Shown here in pieces: positions 44,367 through 53,123 of a DNA stretch of 53,289 bases (position 1 is the first letter of the stretch; the number at the start of each line of letters is the position of its first letter). The stretch is from Acidimicrobiales bacterium (GTDB lineage Bacteria > Actinomycetota > Acidimicrobiia > Acidimicrobiales > SHLQ01). The notes beneath the pieces were generated by a model. The model was given only the letters and a program-made list of their open reading frames with translations. It did no database searches and was not told the origin of the DNA. Position numbers and translations under genes: made by a program. The stretch lies in NCBI GenBank assembly GCA_020629375.1, contig JAHDDK010000024.1, positions 898 to 54,186 on the forward strand, in the 5' to 3' direction.

Positions 44367-45407
44367 TCAGTTGGCCCAGTCTTTGATCTTGGCGACGGTG
44401 TCCATGCGGTCATCGCCGATCGGGTTGACGGTGAGCGCGGTGACCCCAGCATCGGCGTAGGCGGCCAAGCGGTCCTTGATGAAGCCTTCGGTGCCAATCA
44501 AGTTGATGGCGGCAAGGAAGTCTTCGGGCACGAGCGCTGCGGCTTCGTCCTTCTTGCCATCGAGATAGAGGTCCTGGATCTTCTCCGCTTCCTCTTCGTA
44601 GCCGTATCGCTGGAACAAGGTGTTGTAGAAGTTCTTCGACTTGGCGCCCATGCCACCGATGTACAGCGCGGCTTGCGGACGGCCGAAGTCGAGGAGGGCC
44701 TTCGCTTCCTCGTCGGTCTCGGTGATCGCGGCGATGCCGCCGGCGATGGTTTCGAGCGGGCCGAGTGATTCGTCGCGCTTGGCGAGACCGGCCTCGAGGG
44801 AAGCGCCCCAGGCCACGTTGGCCTTCTCTGGGTAGAAGAAGACGGGCAGCCAGGCGTCGGCGATCTCGGCGGTCATCTCGACGTTCTTCTCGCCGATCGC
44901 CGCGATGAGGATCGGGATGTCCTCGCGGATGGGCGTGTTGATCAGCTTGAGCGGCTTGCCGAGGCCGGTGCCCTGATCGGCGGGTAGGGGCATCTGGTAG
45001 TTGCGGCCGTCGTGTTCGAGCCGCTCGCGCCGCCACACCTTGCGGCAGATCTCGACGACCTCCCGAGTACGGCCCAGCGGGCGGTTGTACGGCACGCCGT
45101 GCCAGCCCTCGATCACCTGCGGACCCGACGCACCGAGCCCGAGTACGAAACGGCCACCGGACAACGAGTCGAGGGTCGCTGCGGTCATGGCGGTAAGCGT
45201 CGGCGTGCGGCTGTAGATCGGGAGAATGCCCGAGACGAGCTCGATGCGGTCGGTGTGAGCAGCCAAGAAGCCGAGCGTCGACACGGCGTCGAACGAGTAG
45301 GCCTCGGCCACCCAAACCTGGTCGACGCCGGCCTCTTCCATCCGCTTGACGTGTGCTGCTGCCTTCTGCGGGTCGTCGGAGTAGTTGACCGTCATCGAAA
45401 TCTTCAT
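44367..45407 (-). CDS. LLM-class F420-dependent oxidoreductase
   Basis: The 346-residue TIM-barrel protein belongs to the luciferase-like monooxygenase superfamily. Segments are DQVWVAEAYSFDAVSTLGFLAAHTDRIELVSGILPIYSRTPTLTAMTAATLDSLSGGRFVLGLGASGPQV, typical of F420-dependent actinobacterial members, and GWHGVPYNRPLGRTREVVEICR. The substrate is unknown; these enzymes reduce or oxidise varied compounds with coenzyme F420. TACGGT ends 6 nt before the ATG, a leaderless pattern. The 188-nt divergent spacer to the aldehyde dehydrogenase holds no convincing gene. Confidence 0.9.
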   Translation of the reverse strand: MKISMTVNYSDDPQKAAAHVKRMEEAGVDQVWVAEAYSFDAVSTLGFLAAHTDRIELVSGILPIYSRTPTLTAMTAATLDSLSGGRFVLGLGASGPQVIEGWHGVPYNRPLGRTREVVEICRKVWRRERLEHDGRNYQMPLPADQGTGLGKPLKLINTPIREDIPILIAAIGEKNVEMTAEIADAWLPVFFYPEKANVAWGASLEAGLAKRDESLGPLETIAGGIAAITETDEEAKALLDFGRPQAALYIGGMGAKSKNFYNTLFQRYGYEEEAEKIQDLYLDGKKDEAAALVPEDFLAAINLIGTEGFIKDRLAAYADAGVTALTVNPIGDDRMDTVAKIKDWAN

Positions 45408-45595
45408 GTTTTGACCGTACCGGACGATGAGGTGGGAGACGGAAGGTCAACGGATGCGAGATTCGATCTTCAAGCGGGGTCGACAGGACGCTTCCGACCC
45501 GCGCACGGCAGCACCGTCACCCGAACCGCCCCTCATGGCCCTTGGACTCACCGAGGACGGTACGCTCTCGCCGTTCCCGATGACGGAGAAGAGCG

Positions 45596-47026
45596 ATGCA
45601 GACGAATCTGGTGATCGGCGGCGACCGCCGAGCAGGAGCTGACGGAGACACCGTCGACGTCCTCAACCCGGCGACCGGTGAGACCGTCGCCACGGTGGCA
45701 GCCGGAAGCGTGTCGGACATGCGCGACGCCTGCGACGCGGCAGCCGCGGCCCAGCCTGCGTGGGCGGCAACCGCACCACGTGTTCGAGCGGAGTTGCTGA
45801 GGTCCTGCTACCAGGTGATGGTCGACAACGCCGACCTGCTCGCCGATCTGATCGTGGCCGAGCATGGCAAACCCAAAGCCGATGCCCTCGGAGAGATCGC
45901 GTACGCAGCGGAGTTCTTCCGGTGGAATAGCGAAGAGACGGTTCGGTTGCATGGTTCGATCGGGACGAACCCGGCCGGCACGGCTCGCATGATCGTGCAC
46001 CACCCACCGGTTGGGGTCGTCCTCATGGTCACGCCATGGAACTTCCCCGCAGCGATGATCACCCGCAAGATGGCACCGGCGCTGGGCGCCGGAAACGCCG
46101 TCGTGATCAAGCCGCCCAAAGAAACACCGCTCACGGCGCTCGCGCTGGCAGATCTGTTCGAGAACGAGGTCGGGCTGCCTGCTGGGCTCGTCAACATCGT
46201 GACCACCGCCTCGGCGTCGGCGCCGGTGAAGGCAGCTATGGATCATGATGCGGTCCGAATGGTGTCGTTCACGGGATCGACCGAGGTCGGCCGAATCTTG
46301 TTGAAGCAGGCGTCCGATCGAGTGCTGAAGGTCGCCATGGAGTTGGGGGGTAATGCACCGTTCGTCGTCTTTGCCGACGCCGACCTCGACCTGGCGGTGG
46401 AGGGCGCTATTGCCGCGAAGATGCGGCACTCGGCCGAGACCTGCACGGCCGCGAATCGGTTCTTCGTCGAAGAACCGGTCATGGAGGAGTTCGGCACGAA
46501 GCTCGCTGCGGCGATGTCGGCCATGACCGTTGCTGAAGGACACGCCGAGGGCGCGCAGGTCGGTCCACTGATCAACCAGGAAGCCGTCGACAACGTCGAC
46601 CGGCTCGTCGGGTCGGCTGTTGCCGACGGTGCAAATGTCGTCACCGGTGGCGCCCCGATCGAGGGCCCGGGGTTCTTCTATCCCCCGACGGTCCTGACGG
46701 GCGTTGGGACGGACGCGGATGTCGCCCGCGAGGAGATCTTCGGACCCGTCGCTCCGCTCATCGCCTTCACCGATGAGGACGAAGTCATCGCGATGGCCAA
46801 CGACACCGAAATGGGGTTGATGGGGTACGTCTTCACCCAAGACTTGGCCCGAGGCCTCCGAGTGAGCGAACAGATCCAGGCGGGCATGGTCGGGCTGAAT
46901 CGGGGCGTGGTCTCCGATCCGGCGGCACCGTTCGGCGGGATGAAACAGTCCGGGCTCGGCCGAGAGGGCGCCAGCGAAGGCATCTACGAGTTCTGCGAAA
47001 CGCAGTACATCGCCACCAACTGGTAA
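45596..47026 (+). CDS. gabD: NAD(P)-dependent aldehyde dehydrogenase, succinate-semialdehyde type
   Basis: The 476-residue ALDH has all core motifs: TPWNFPAAMITRKMAPALGAGNAVVIKP for the cofactor, FTGSTEVGR, ELGGNAPF with the general-base Glu, and the catalytic Cys in SAETCTAANRFFVEE. The end SGLGREGASEGIYEFCETQYI is typical of succinate-semialdehyde dehydrogenases, so GabD-like activity (succinic semialdehyde to succinate) is the best guess; other short-chain aldehydes are possible. No GABA transaminase is adjacent. GAGAAG precedes the ATG. Confidence 0.88.
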   Translation: MQTNLVIGGDRRAGADGDTVDVLNPATGETVATVAAGSVSDMRDACDAAAAAQPAWAATAPRVRAELLRSCYQVMVDNADLLADLIVAEHGKPKADALGEIAYAAEFFRWNSEETVRLHGSIGTNPAGTARMIVHHPPVGVVLMVTPWNFPAAMITRKMAPALGAGNAVVIKPPKETPLTALALADLFENEVGLPAGLVNIVTTASASAPVKAAMDHDAVRMVSFTGSTEVGRILLKQASDRVLKVAMELGGNAPFVVFADADLDLAVEGAIAAKMRHSAETCTAANRFFVEEPVMEEFGTKLAAAMSAMTVAEGHAEGAQVGPLINQEAVDNVDRLVGSAVADGANVVTGGAPIEGPGFFYPPTVLTGVGTDADVAREEIFGPVAPLIAFTDEDEVIAMANDTEMGLMGYVFTQDLARGLRVSEQIQAGMVGLNRGVVSDPAAPFGGMKQSGLGREGASEGIYEFCETQYIATNW

Positions 47027-47027
47027 C

Positions 47028-48509
47028 TCAGGACGCGTGGTCGGCGTGTATTTCGTGCCGCCCACCGCCAGCGTTCTTCGCGACGTACATGGCGGCGTCT
47101 GCCGCACGGATCAGCGACTTCACATCGGCTGATTCGCCCGGAGCCCGGCGCGCCACCCCAACCGAGCAACTGACACGGTGGTCGATCTCGGCCACCCGTG
47201 AGGTGACCCGTTCGGACATGACGTTGACGTCCTCGATGGTGTGCGGCCGCTGGCTGAAGATCACGAACTCGTCGCCTCCGAATCGAGCGACAAGGTCGTC
47301 TTGCCGGACGATCGACCGGAGCGCACGAGCGGTGGCCCGAAGGACTTCGTCGCCGTGTTCGTGTCCAGAGTCGTCATTGACCGCCTTGAAGCCGTCCAGA
47401 TCGACGAACAGGACGATGGCATCGGTCGTCGACGGAAATCGCCGCGCCGCTTCGATGAATCCGGCCCGGTTGAGGAGCCCCGTGAGCGAGTCGGTCGAGG
47501 CGACCGCCCAAGCATGTTCGATCTCGAAGCTCTGCGACTCGATCGTGGCTCGAACGCGAGCACGCATGTGCATCGCTGCGGCCACCAGCAGCGTGGCGAG
47601 GATGCCGATCACGCCGATCACCCATTGCCCGGCGATGCCGGCGTCTGGGCCGAAGTCGCCTGTCGGATCCCAGACAGAAAGTCGCCACTCGAGTTCGCCG
47701 GCCATGAAGGTCCGCTCCACCTCGACGAGGTCGGGCGACGTGACGCCGCGTCGGATCGGTGCAACGAGGCCTTCGCCCACCGGCCAGACCTGAAACTCGA
47801 GCGGGGTCGTTTTGGCAAGTCGTTCGACGTCAAGGGCCTTGTCGGTACTGAGCGCCCGGATGGCACAACCGAAGATCGTTCCGTCGACCCGGTTCATGAC
47901 CGGCCGCTGCATCACGACGAGATAGGGGTGGTCTCGATCGCCGCTCTCCCCTCCGAAGAGGGCGAACAGGTCGCCTTCGTCGACGACCGAAGCCTCGAAC
48001 GAGTCGCATTCGTCGCTGGTGTCGGTGATCGACTCGGCAAACGACGTCGCATCGAGTCCGAGAAGGGGCACACCGAAGATGTCGACGTTGCGTCCGGAGC
48101 GCATCAGAATGAGCCGAAGGTCGCCCTCATTGGGGAACAGCGTGATGTCGAACTCGTTGCCGAGGTCCGCCTCGCGCTCTCGGAGCGCATCGACTCCGTC
48201 GATCAGGACCGGCTCGAAGAAGAGCACGCCCGGGTCGAGGTCGCTTGCGAAGTCGATCTCGTCGGCGACGAACGCCTGGTACTCGGTCAATGAGCCGGGG
48301 TGGGTCGACGAGACGAAGTTGACGACCGAGCCGAAGGCAGCGAATTGACCCTCGATCTCCGCCACGAACCCCGTCTCGATGGCGTCGACCTGCGCGCTCA
48401 CGAGCGCATCACGTTCGCGGGACGCTCCTTGCATCCGGAGGCCACCGACGATCAGGGTCGCGACCGCCCCGACCAACAGCACGATTGCCAGGCGGAGGCG
48501 TGGGCTCAC
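47028..48509 (-). CDS. CHASE-like sensor diguanylate cyclase (GGDEF), second of a pair
   Basis: The 493-residue product has a membrane helix near 8-25, an extracytoplasmic CHASE-type domain (about 30-300, with VVNFVSSTHPGSLTEYQAFV and LDPGVLFFEPV), a second helix (about 295-318), and a GGDEF domain. The active site RFGGDEF is intact, and RQDD five residues earlier is the inhibitory I-site (RxxD). It should make cyclic di-GMP in response to an external ligand, with product inhibition. The GTG start overlaps the stop of the upstream paralogue (GTGA). Confidence 0.92.
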   Translation of the reverse strand: MSPRLRLAIVLLVGAVATLIVGGLRMQGASRERDALVSAQVDAIETGFVAEIEGQFAAFGSVVNFVSSTHPGSLTEYQAFVADEIDFASDLDPGVLFFEPVLIDGVDALREREADLGNEFDITLFPNEGDLRLILMRSGRNVDIFGVPLLGLDATSFAESITDTSDECDSFEASVVDEGDLFALFGGESGDRDHPYLVVMQRPVMNRVDGTIFGCAIRALSTDKALDVERLAKTTPLEFQVWPVGEGLVAPIRRGVTSPDLVEVERTFMAGELEWRLSVWDPTGDFGPDAGIAGQWVIGVIGILATLLVAAAMHMRARVRATIESQSFEIEHAWAVASTDSLTGLLNRAGFIEAARRFPSTTDAIVLFVDLDGFKAVNDDSGHEHGDEVLRATARALRSIVRQDDLVARFGGDEFVIFSQRPHTIEDVNVMSERVTSRVAEIDHRVSCSVGVARRAPGESADVKSLIRAADAAMYVAKNAGGGRHEIHADHAS

Positions 48510-50056
48510 GTGGTTAGCGCCAGTTCGAAGCGACCGCCGCCGGTGTGTTTCGCTCGGTACATCGCTCGGTCGGCGCTGCGGATCAGGTCGGTGTTGTCGA
48601 CTTGCTCCCCCGCGAGCCGCGTGGCTACGCCGACGCTTCCGGTGAAGTCACCGTCGAGCTGAGCGATCGCCTCGATCAGTCGGCGTGAGGATTCGGCGAC
48701 GACGTCCGGTGACGACACGCCGCTCACGTAGACGAGAAACTCGTCGCCGCCGTACCGACCGATGATGTCGCGGGATCGGAACGTCTCGCGGAGCGCTTCG
48801 GCGACGTTACGGAGCACGGTGTCGCCGGCGGCGTGGCCGAGGGTGTCATTGATGGCCTTGAAGCCGTCGAGGTCGACGAAAAAGACCGTGGCGGGTTGGT
48901 TCGGTACCGTTCGATCGATGGCCGACATCAAGCCCTGCCGGTTGAGAAGGCCCGTCAGCCCGTCGGTCGATGCAAGCGTGCGGGCATGTTCGAGTTCGAA
49001 CTCGGTGGCCTCGAGCGCTCCTCGATGTCGATCTCGCCAGAGCAGACCGAGCGCCGTGACGAGCGAGATCGACAGTCCGACGAGCCAAATGGTCCGCTGA
49101 TCGAAGAGCCCTGCCGCAACGCCGAAGTCGTGGTCGGACCACACGTCGACCGTCCACTGAAGGCCCTGGGTGTCGAGTTGTTGTTGCGTCGAGTGGTCGG
49201 CTTCGGCCCAGTCGAGCGGTGCCCCATCTCCCGCTGGTCGGGTGATGAGCTCGCCGACGTCGGCGGCCGACACCCGGACGTACAGATCCTTGGAGACTGC
49301 TTCGCTCAGGCTGTCGGTCAGGAGATCGGCGCTGAAGAAGCGGATCGACCAGCCGATTGGTGGTTCTCCGGGCACCGACGAGTCGACAGCGCCCGTGATC
49401 GAGAGGATGACGGGGCTGAGGGCTTGTCCGATCTGATCTGCGAGGTCCGGGGCGAAGAACATCCCAAGCATCGAGTCTGAGGTATGCGCCGATAGGACGA
49501 AGCCCTCTTCGGGGAGGGCGGACGAGAAGCTGGCTGCGTACAGCGTCGACATGTCCATGCCGCGTACCGACAGGCCCCCAACCTCGACCTGTCGGCCGGT
49601 ACGGGTGATGACCAGGTGTGGACTGTCAGGCGGGCGGCCGAAGCTGACGACGCTGAAGTCGTCGTGTCCGAGGGCTCGTTCGCGCGCTTCGAGCGCAGCG
49701 ATGTCGGCGGTTTCGACCGCTTCGACGAAGAAGACGCCGGGGTCGATCGAGACCGCCTCGCTGAATTCGGCCTCCTGGTTGAAGAACCGTTCGTACTCCT
49801 CGACGGGCGCAGGGTGCGTGGCGTGCACGAAATTCACGCTCGACAGGAACTCGTCGGTTCGGTAGGCAACGGCGGCCTCGAGCTCGGCGACGGCGTTTAC
49901 CGAGGCTCGTTCGAAGAGAAGGTCCTGTTCTCGGCCGGCTGCGTCGCTTTGGAGGGATGCGAGGAGAAAGGTGATCAGCGCCCCGAGCGCCAGGACGACG
50001 AAGGGGCGCCACCGTCGGACGTTCCGCGGTCCCGCCGATTCGGACCAAATACCCAC
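48506..50056 (-). CDS. CHASE-like sensor diguanylate cyclase (GGDEF), first of a pair
   Basis: The 516-residue product has the same layout as its downstream neighbour: membrane helix near 18-35, CHASE-like sensor (VNFVHATHPAPVEEYERFF, SIDPGVFFVEAVE), second helix near 325-342, and GGDEF domain with intact RYGGDEF and an RSRD I-site. The two are clearly paralogues but differ in the sensor region, so they likely read different ligands. They are translated as a coupled pair. No EAL domain is nearby; the HD-GYP protein at 1286 is the only candidate phosphodiesterase in the window. Confidence 0.92.
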   Translation of the reverse strand: MGIWSESAGPRNVRRWRPFVVLALGALITFLLASLQSDAAGREQDLLFERASVNAVAELEAAVAYRTDEFLSSVNFVHATHPAPVEEYERFFNQEAEFSEAVSIDPGVFFVEAVETADIAALEARERALGHDDFSVVSFGRPPDSPHLVITRTGRQVEVGGLSVRGMDMSTLYAASFSSALPEEGFVLSAHTSDSMLGMFFAPDLADQIGQALSPVILSITGAVDSSVPGEPPIGWSIRFFSADLLTDSLSEAVSKDLYVRVSAADVGELITRPAGDGAPLDWAEADHSTQQQLDTQGLQWTVDVWSDHDFGVAAGLFDQRTIWLVGLSISLVTALGLLWRDRHRGALEATEFELEHARTLASTDGLTGLLNRQGLMSAIDRTVPNQPATVFFVDLDGFKAINDTLGHAAGDTVLRNVAEALRETFRSRDIIGRYGGDEFLVYVSGVSSPDVVAESSRRLIEAIAQLDGDFTGSVGVATRLAGEQVDNTDLIRSADRAMYRAKHTGGGRFELALTT

Positions 50057-50120
50057 AAGTAGCTAGTCGGCACATCACCGTCGGTGGTTGAGGATTGAGT
50101 CGGCGACGCCGAGGCGTGAG

Positions 50121-50810
50121 TCAGTCGAGGGCAGCAGCGACGATTGCGGAGGCGTGAATCTGTGTGGTCGGAAACCACGGAATGAAGACGTCGTCTTCGG
50201 TGACGAGGAGCTCGATTTCGGTGCACCCAGCGACGACGCCTTCGGCGCCGGCCGAACCGAGGCGATCGATGATGTCGAGGTAGTCCTCGCGCGAGGACCG
50301 GTTCAGCTCGCCACGAACAAGTTCGTGGTAGATCACGTCGTGAACGCGTGCACGATCGGCTGGCTCGGGGACGATGACGGTCAACCCGTGTCCAGCGAGC
50401 CGATCCCGGTAGAAGGGTTGCTCCATGGTGAACTGTGTGCCGAGCAGACCGACCGTCGTCAGGCCGGCGGCGGTGATTGCCTGTGCGGTGGCGTCGGCGA
50501 GATGGACGAACGGCACGTCGATGGCCTCGACGATGGCGTCGGCGACGAGGTGCATGGTGTTGGTGCACAAGGCGATGACTTCGGCGCCAGCCGCCTGCAG
50601 GCGGGTTGCATCACGTGCGAGGACGTTGCCCGCGTCGTCCCATCGGCCGGCGGCCTGAAGTTCTTCGATGACGGCGAAGTCGTAGCTGCGGATGAGCAGG
50701 TCGGCCGAATGGACTCCACCGAGACGCTCGCGTACCTCGGTGTTGATGAGTTCTTCGTACAGGACCGATGATTCCCAGCTCATGCCGCCGAGCAGTCCGA
50801 TTGTCTTCAT
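50121..50810 (-). CDS. Aspartate/glutamate racemase family protein
   Basis: The 229-residue product starts MKTIGLLGGMSWESSVLYEELIN, the standard opening of the YgeA-like broad racemases. The two catalytic cysteines are in ALCTNTMHLV (near residue 82) and VAGCTEIELLV (near residue 190). It interconverts L- and D-amino acids such as Asp without PLP. The start at ATG 50810 is preferred, since CAGACT lies 6 nt upstream. It is divergent from the FHA gene with a spacer of only 27 nt, so the two promoters overlap. Confidence 0.92.
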   Translation of the reverse strand: MKTIGLLGGMSWESSVLYEELINTEVRERLGGVHSADLLIRSYDFAVIEELQAAGRWDDAGNVLARDATRLQAAGAEVIALCTNTMHLVADAIVEAIDVPFVHLADATAQAITAAGLTTVGLLGTQFTMEQPFYRDRLAGHGLTVIVPEPADRARVHDVIYHELVRGELNRSSREDYLDIIDRLGSAGAEGVVAGCTEIELLVTEDDVFIPWFPTTQIHASAIVAAALD

Positions 50811-50837
50811 CCCTACAGTCTGTCCGATACTTCGGTG

Positions 50838-51677
50838 ATGGACGTGCTGGTCGAAGTCACGCCGGGCGCGGGATGGTTGGCACGCGAGGCGGACCGAATC
50901 GTGTGGCTCCCCGATCCCGAACCGCTCGATGTTGCGCATGACGTGATCGAGCCGTTGCTGATTGCCGACACGATTGTCGATGCACAGGCGGTGCTGGCCG
51001 ACTGGACCGAGTCCGACCGTCCGTTGCCGTCGCTAGTGCTGCTCGGGCTCGCCCCGTTGATCGCGGTGTCGTACGGCGTCGACACTGCCGACGTTCGGGC
51101 CGGCGCGGACGACGAGTTCGTGACGGCGCCGATGTCGGGCGCCGCGCAGTCGCTCGACGATGCCTCCTGCATCGTGTTCAACGACGCGGACGGGGAGGCA
51201 TCGGGAATGTTCGTCGAGGGCGTGATCCGTGCCGGCGGCTTTCGGGTACACGTTCGTCGTCGAGGCGTGAGTGTGTCCGAGTCGCAGATGACGGCCGTGG
51301 CCGATCTCGCCGACGCACAGCCAGGCCCGGCGGCGCTGGCACTCGACGTTTCGGGAGATGTGGTCCCCGTGGGTCAGGGGCTCGTGCTGGGACGTTGGCC
51401 GTACTCGCATCGATCGTACGACGAGACGCTCGAACCGGTGATCCTCGCCGACCCCTCGGTGTCGAGACTCCATGCCGAGATTCGGGTCGAGTCGTCCGCG
51501 GTGGTGCTGATCGATCGCGACTCACACAACGGGACCTGGCGCATCGGGGCGGACGGCGAGTCGGACAAGCTCGAACCCGGTGTGCCCGTCGAGCTCTCGG
51601 CGGGAGATCGGGTACGGACCGGCGACACCGAGTTCGACATCGTGGAGCGGCCTCCCGACCGGGACCTTTCACTCTGA
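50838..51677 (+). CDS. FHA-domain protein with intact phosphothreonine site
   Basis: The 279-residue product has an uncharacterised N-terminal half (SLVLLGLAPLIAVSYGVDTADVRAG) and a C-terminal FHA domain (about 180-279). The key residues are present: GR in GLVLGRWPYSH, SRLHAE, and NGT in SHNGTWRIG, which bind phosphothreonine. It should read Ser/Thr kinase signals, but no kinase is in the window. GATACT ends 6 nt before ATG 50838, supporting that start over GTG 50835. Confidence 0.88.
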   Translation: MDVLVEVTPGAGWLAREADRIVWLPDPEPLDVAHDVIEPLLIADTIVDAQAVLADWTESDRPLPSLVLLGLAPLIAVSYGVDTADVRAGADDEFVTAPMSGAAQSLDDASCIVFNDADGEASGMFVEGVIRAGGFRVHVRRRGVSVSESQMTAVADLADAQPGPAALALDVSGDVVPVGQGLVLGRWPYSHRSYDETLEPVILADPSVSRLHAEIRVESSAVVLIDRDSHNGTWRIGADGESDKLEPGVPVELSAGDRVRTGDTEFDIVERPPDRDLSL

Positions 51678-51798
51678 TGACGTTTCGTCTTCGATGGGTA
51701 CTTTTGCTTGAGTCGGGCAACCCTCGATCCGATTGACAAGGATCCACGGGTCGCCGGTCGACTCGTGGCTTTCCAGCAGGTGACGAGAAGGACGATCG

Positions 51799-53097
51799 GT
51801 GGAGGACAGCCCGAAGGCGGTTCAGGTGATGCCCGGCAGCGGCATTGTGGCGCGGTTGACGCACGCCGTGGGTTGCGCGGCCGGCTCCGACGCGGGCTTG
51901 GGCGCCGTACTGACCCGCCTCTCGGCGCTTGATGATGCGGAGTGGCCGGAGATCGTGCGCACCATCACCGCCGACATCGTCGATGCGGGGTACGAGAACT
52001 TTCCGGCCATTGCGTTGGCGGCGCCGATCCCTGCTGGTCTGGCGACGCTTGTCTTCGGCGACATTCAGCTCGTCGCGGTCGTCGAGGGCGAGGAGACCGT
52101 TCTCGATGGGCGGGACGCCACGACGTGGGTCGACATGGTCCTGCATGGCGAGGTCACTGAAGTCGCTGCGGGCGTATCCACCGAAACGGGCCTGATTGGC
52201 GTGCTCCGGGGTGGCGTCGTGGCGGGTGGTGGTTTCGTGCTGGATGTGTCGGCCGGGACCGGAACGCGCTCCGACGTCGATACCGCGGCAGCGGTGGAGA
52301 CGGCCGTCGAGGAGACGGTCGTCGAAGAGACGCCCGAGTCGCCGGTAGGCCTCCCCAAGCCCCCACGTGTGGTTCAGGAGGACGCTGGCTCCGGAATGTT
52401 CGAGCAGATTCTCGAACGAACCGAATCTCCGGCCGCGCCATCGCCGGGCACCGATGTCGGTTCTGCAGTGGTCGACGAGCTACCGCAGGCAGAGAACCCC
52501 GCCGCACCGGTCACACCGATGACTGGTCCGGTCACGGGACCGGTCGAACCAGTCGTCGTTGAGCCGATCCAACCGCCGACCGAATCGCCGACATCGGTCG
52601 CGGTAGCCGTGCCGACGACGCAGCTCCGAGGAGTCCGTTGCCCCGACGGCCATCTGACGTCGATTCAGGATCATGTGTGCCGGACGTGTGGGCAGATGCC
52701 AGCTCCCGAAGCCGAGATCGCCGTCGACGTCCGACCGGTTCTCGGCGTGATCACCTTCGACGACGGTGCCGTTCTTCCGTTGAATCGGCCCGCGATCATC
52801 GGCTCCGAGATGCCGAACGCGGCAGAGCTCGCGGGAGAACCCGCCACCCTTGTTCGCCTCGACGACGGCGTCGGTGGAGTCGACGCCATGCACCTACAGG
52901 TGCATCTCGTCGGGTGGAACGTGGAGATCGTCGACCTGGGCACGACGAGCGGCACCTTTGTGTCACCCGCTGGCGATCGGCCTGCCCGGATGCGGCTCCG
53001 CCCGAATCAGCCGACGACGTTGACCTCGGGCACGGTCGTCGAAGTCGGGGCGCGGACGTTCACGTTCAGCGTCGGACCGTCGCCACTCCCCGCCTGA
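51799..53097 (+). CDS. Zinc-ribbon protein with a degenerate FHA domain
   Basis: Of 432 residues, the first 180 resemble the N-terminal half of the preceding FHA protein in layout (LTHAVGCAAGSDAGLGAVLTRL, FPAIALAAPIPAGLATLVFGD). Next comes a Pro/Val/Glu-rich linker (185-275), a zinc ribbon (CPDGH...CRTCG, about 280-300), and an FHA-like fold (310-432). In the FHA part the pThr-contact residues are altered: GS instead of GR, DAMHL where SRxH is expected, and TSGT instead of NGT. It should therefore bind something other than phosphothreonine, or act only as a scaffold. GTG start after GAAGGA. Confidence 0.82.
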   Translation: MEDSPKAVQVMPGSGIVARLTHAVGCAAGSDAGLGAVLTRLSALDDAEWPEIVRTITADIVDAGYENFPAIALAAPIPAGLATLVFGDIQLVAVVEGEETVLDGRDATTWVDMVLHGEVTEVAAGVSTETGLIGVLRGGVVAGGGFVLDVSAGTGTRSDVDTAAAVETAVEETVVEETPESPVGLPKPPRVVQEDAGSGMFEQILERTESPAAPSPGTDVGSAVVDELPQAENPAAPVTPMTGPVTGPVEPVVVEPIQPPTESPTSVAVAVPTTQLRGVRCPDGHLTSIQDHVCRTCGQMPAPEAEIAVDVRPVLGVITFDDGAVLPLNRPAIIGSEMPNAAELAGEPATLVRLDDGVGGVDAMHLQVHLVGWNVEIVDLGTTSGTFVSPAGDRPARMRLRPNQPTTLTSGTVVEVGARTFTFSVGPSPLPA

Positions 53098-53123
53098 TCC
53101 TCAGGTGTCGATATCGGCGCCGG

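Noticed and set aside
45427..45642. 71-codon + strand frame before the aldehyde dehydrogenase
   Set aside because: It overlaps the dehydrogenase start, has no domain or ribosome site, and lies in a divergent promoter region.
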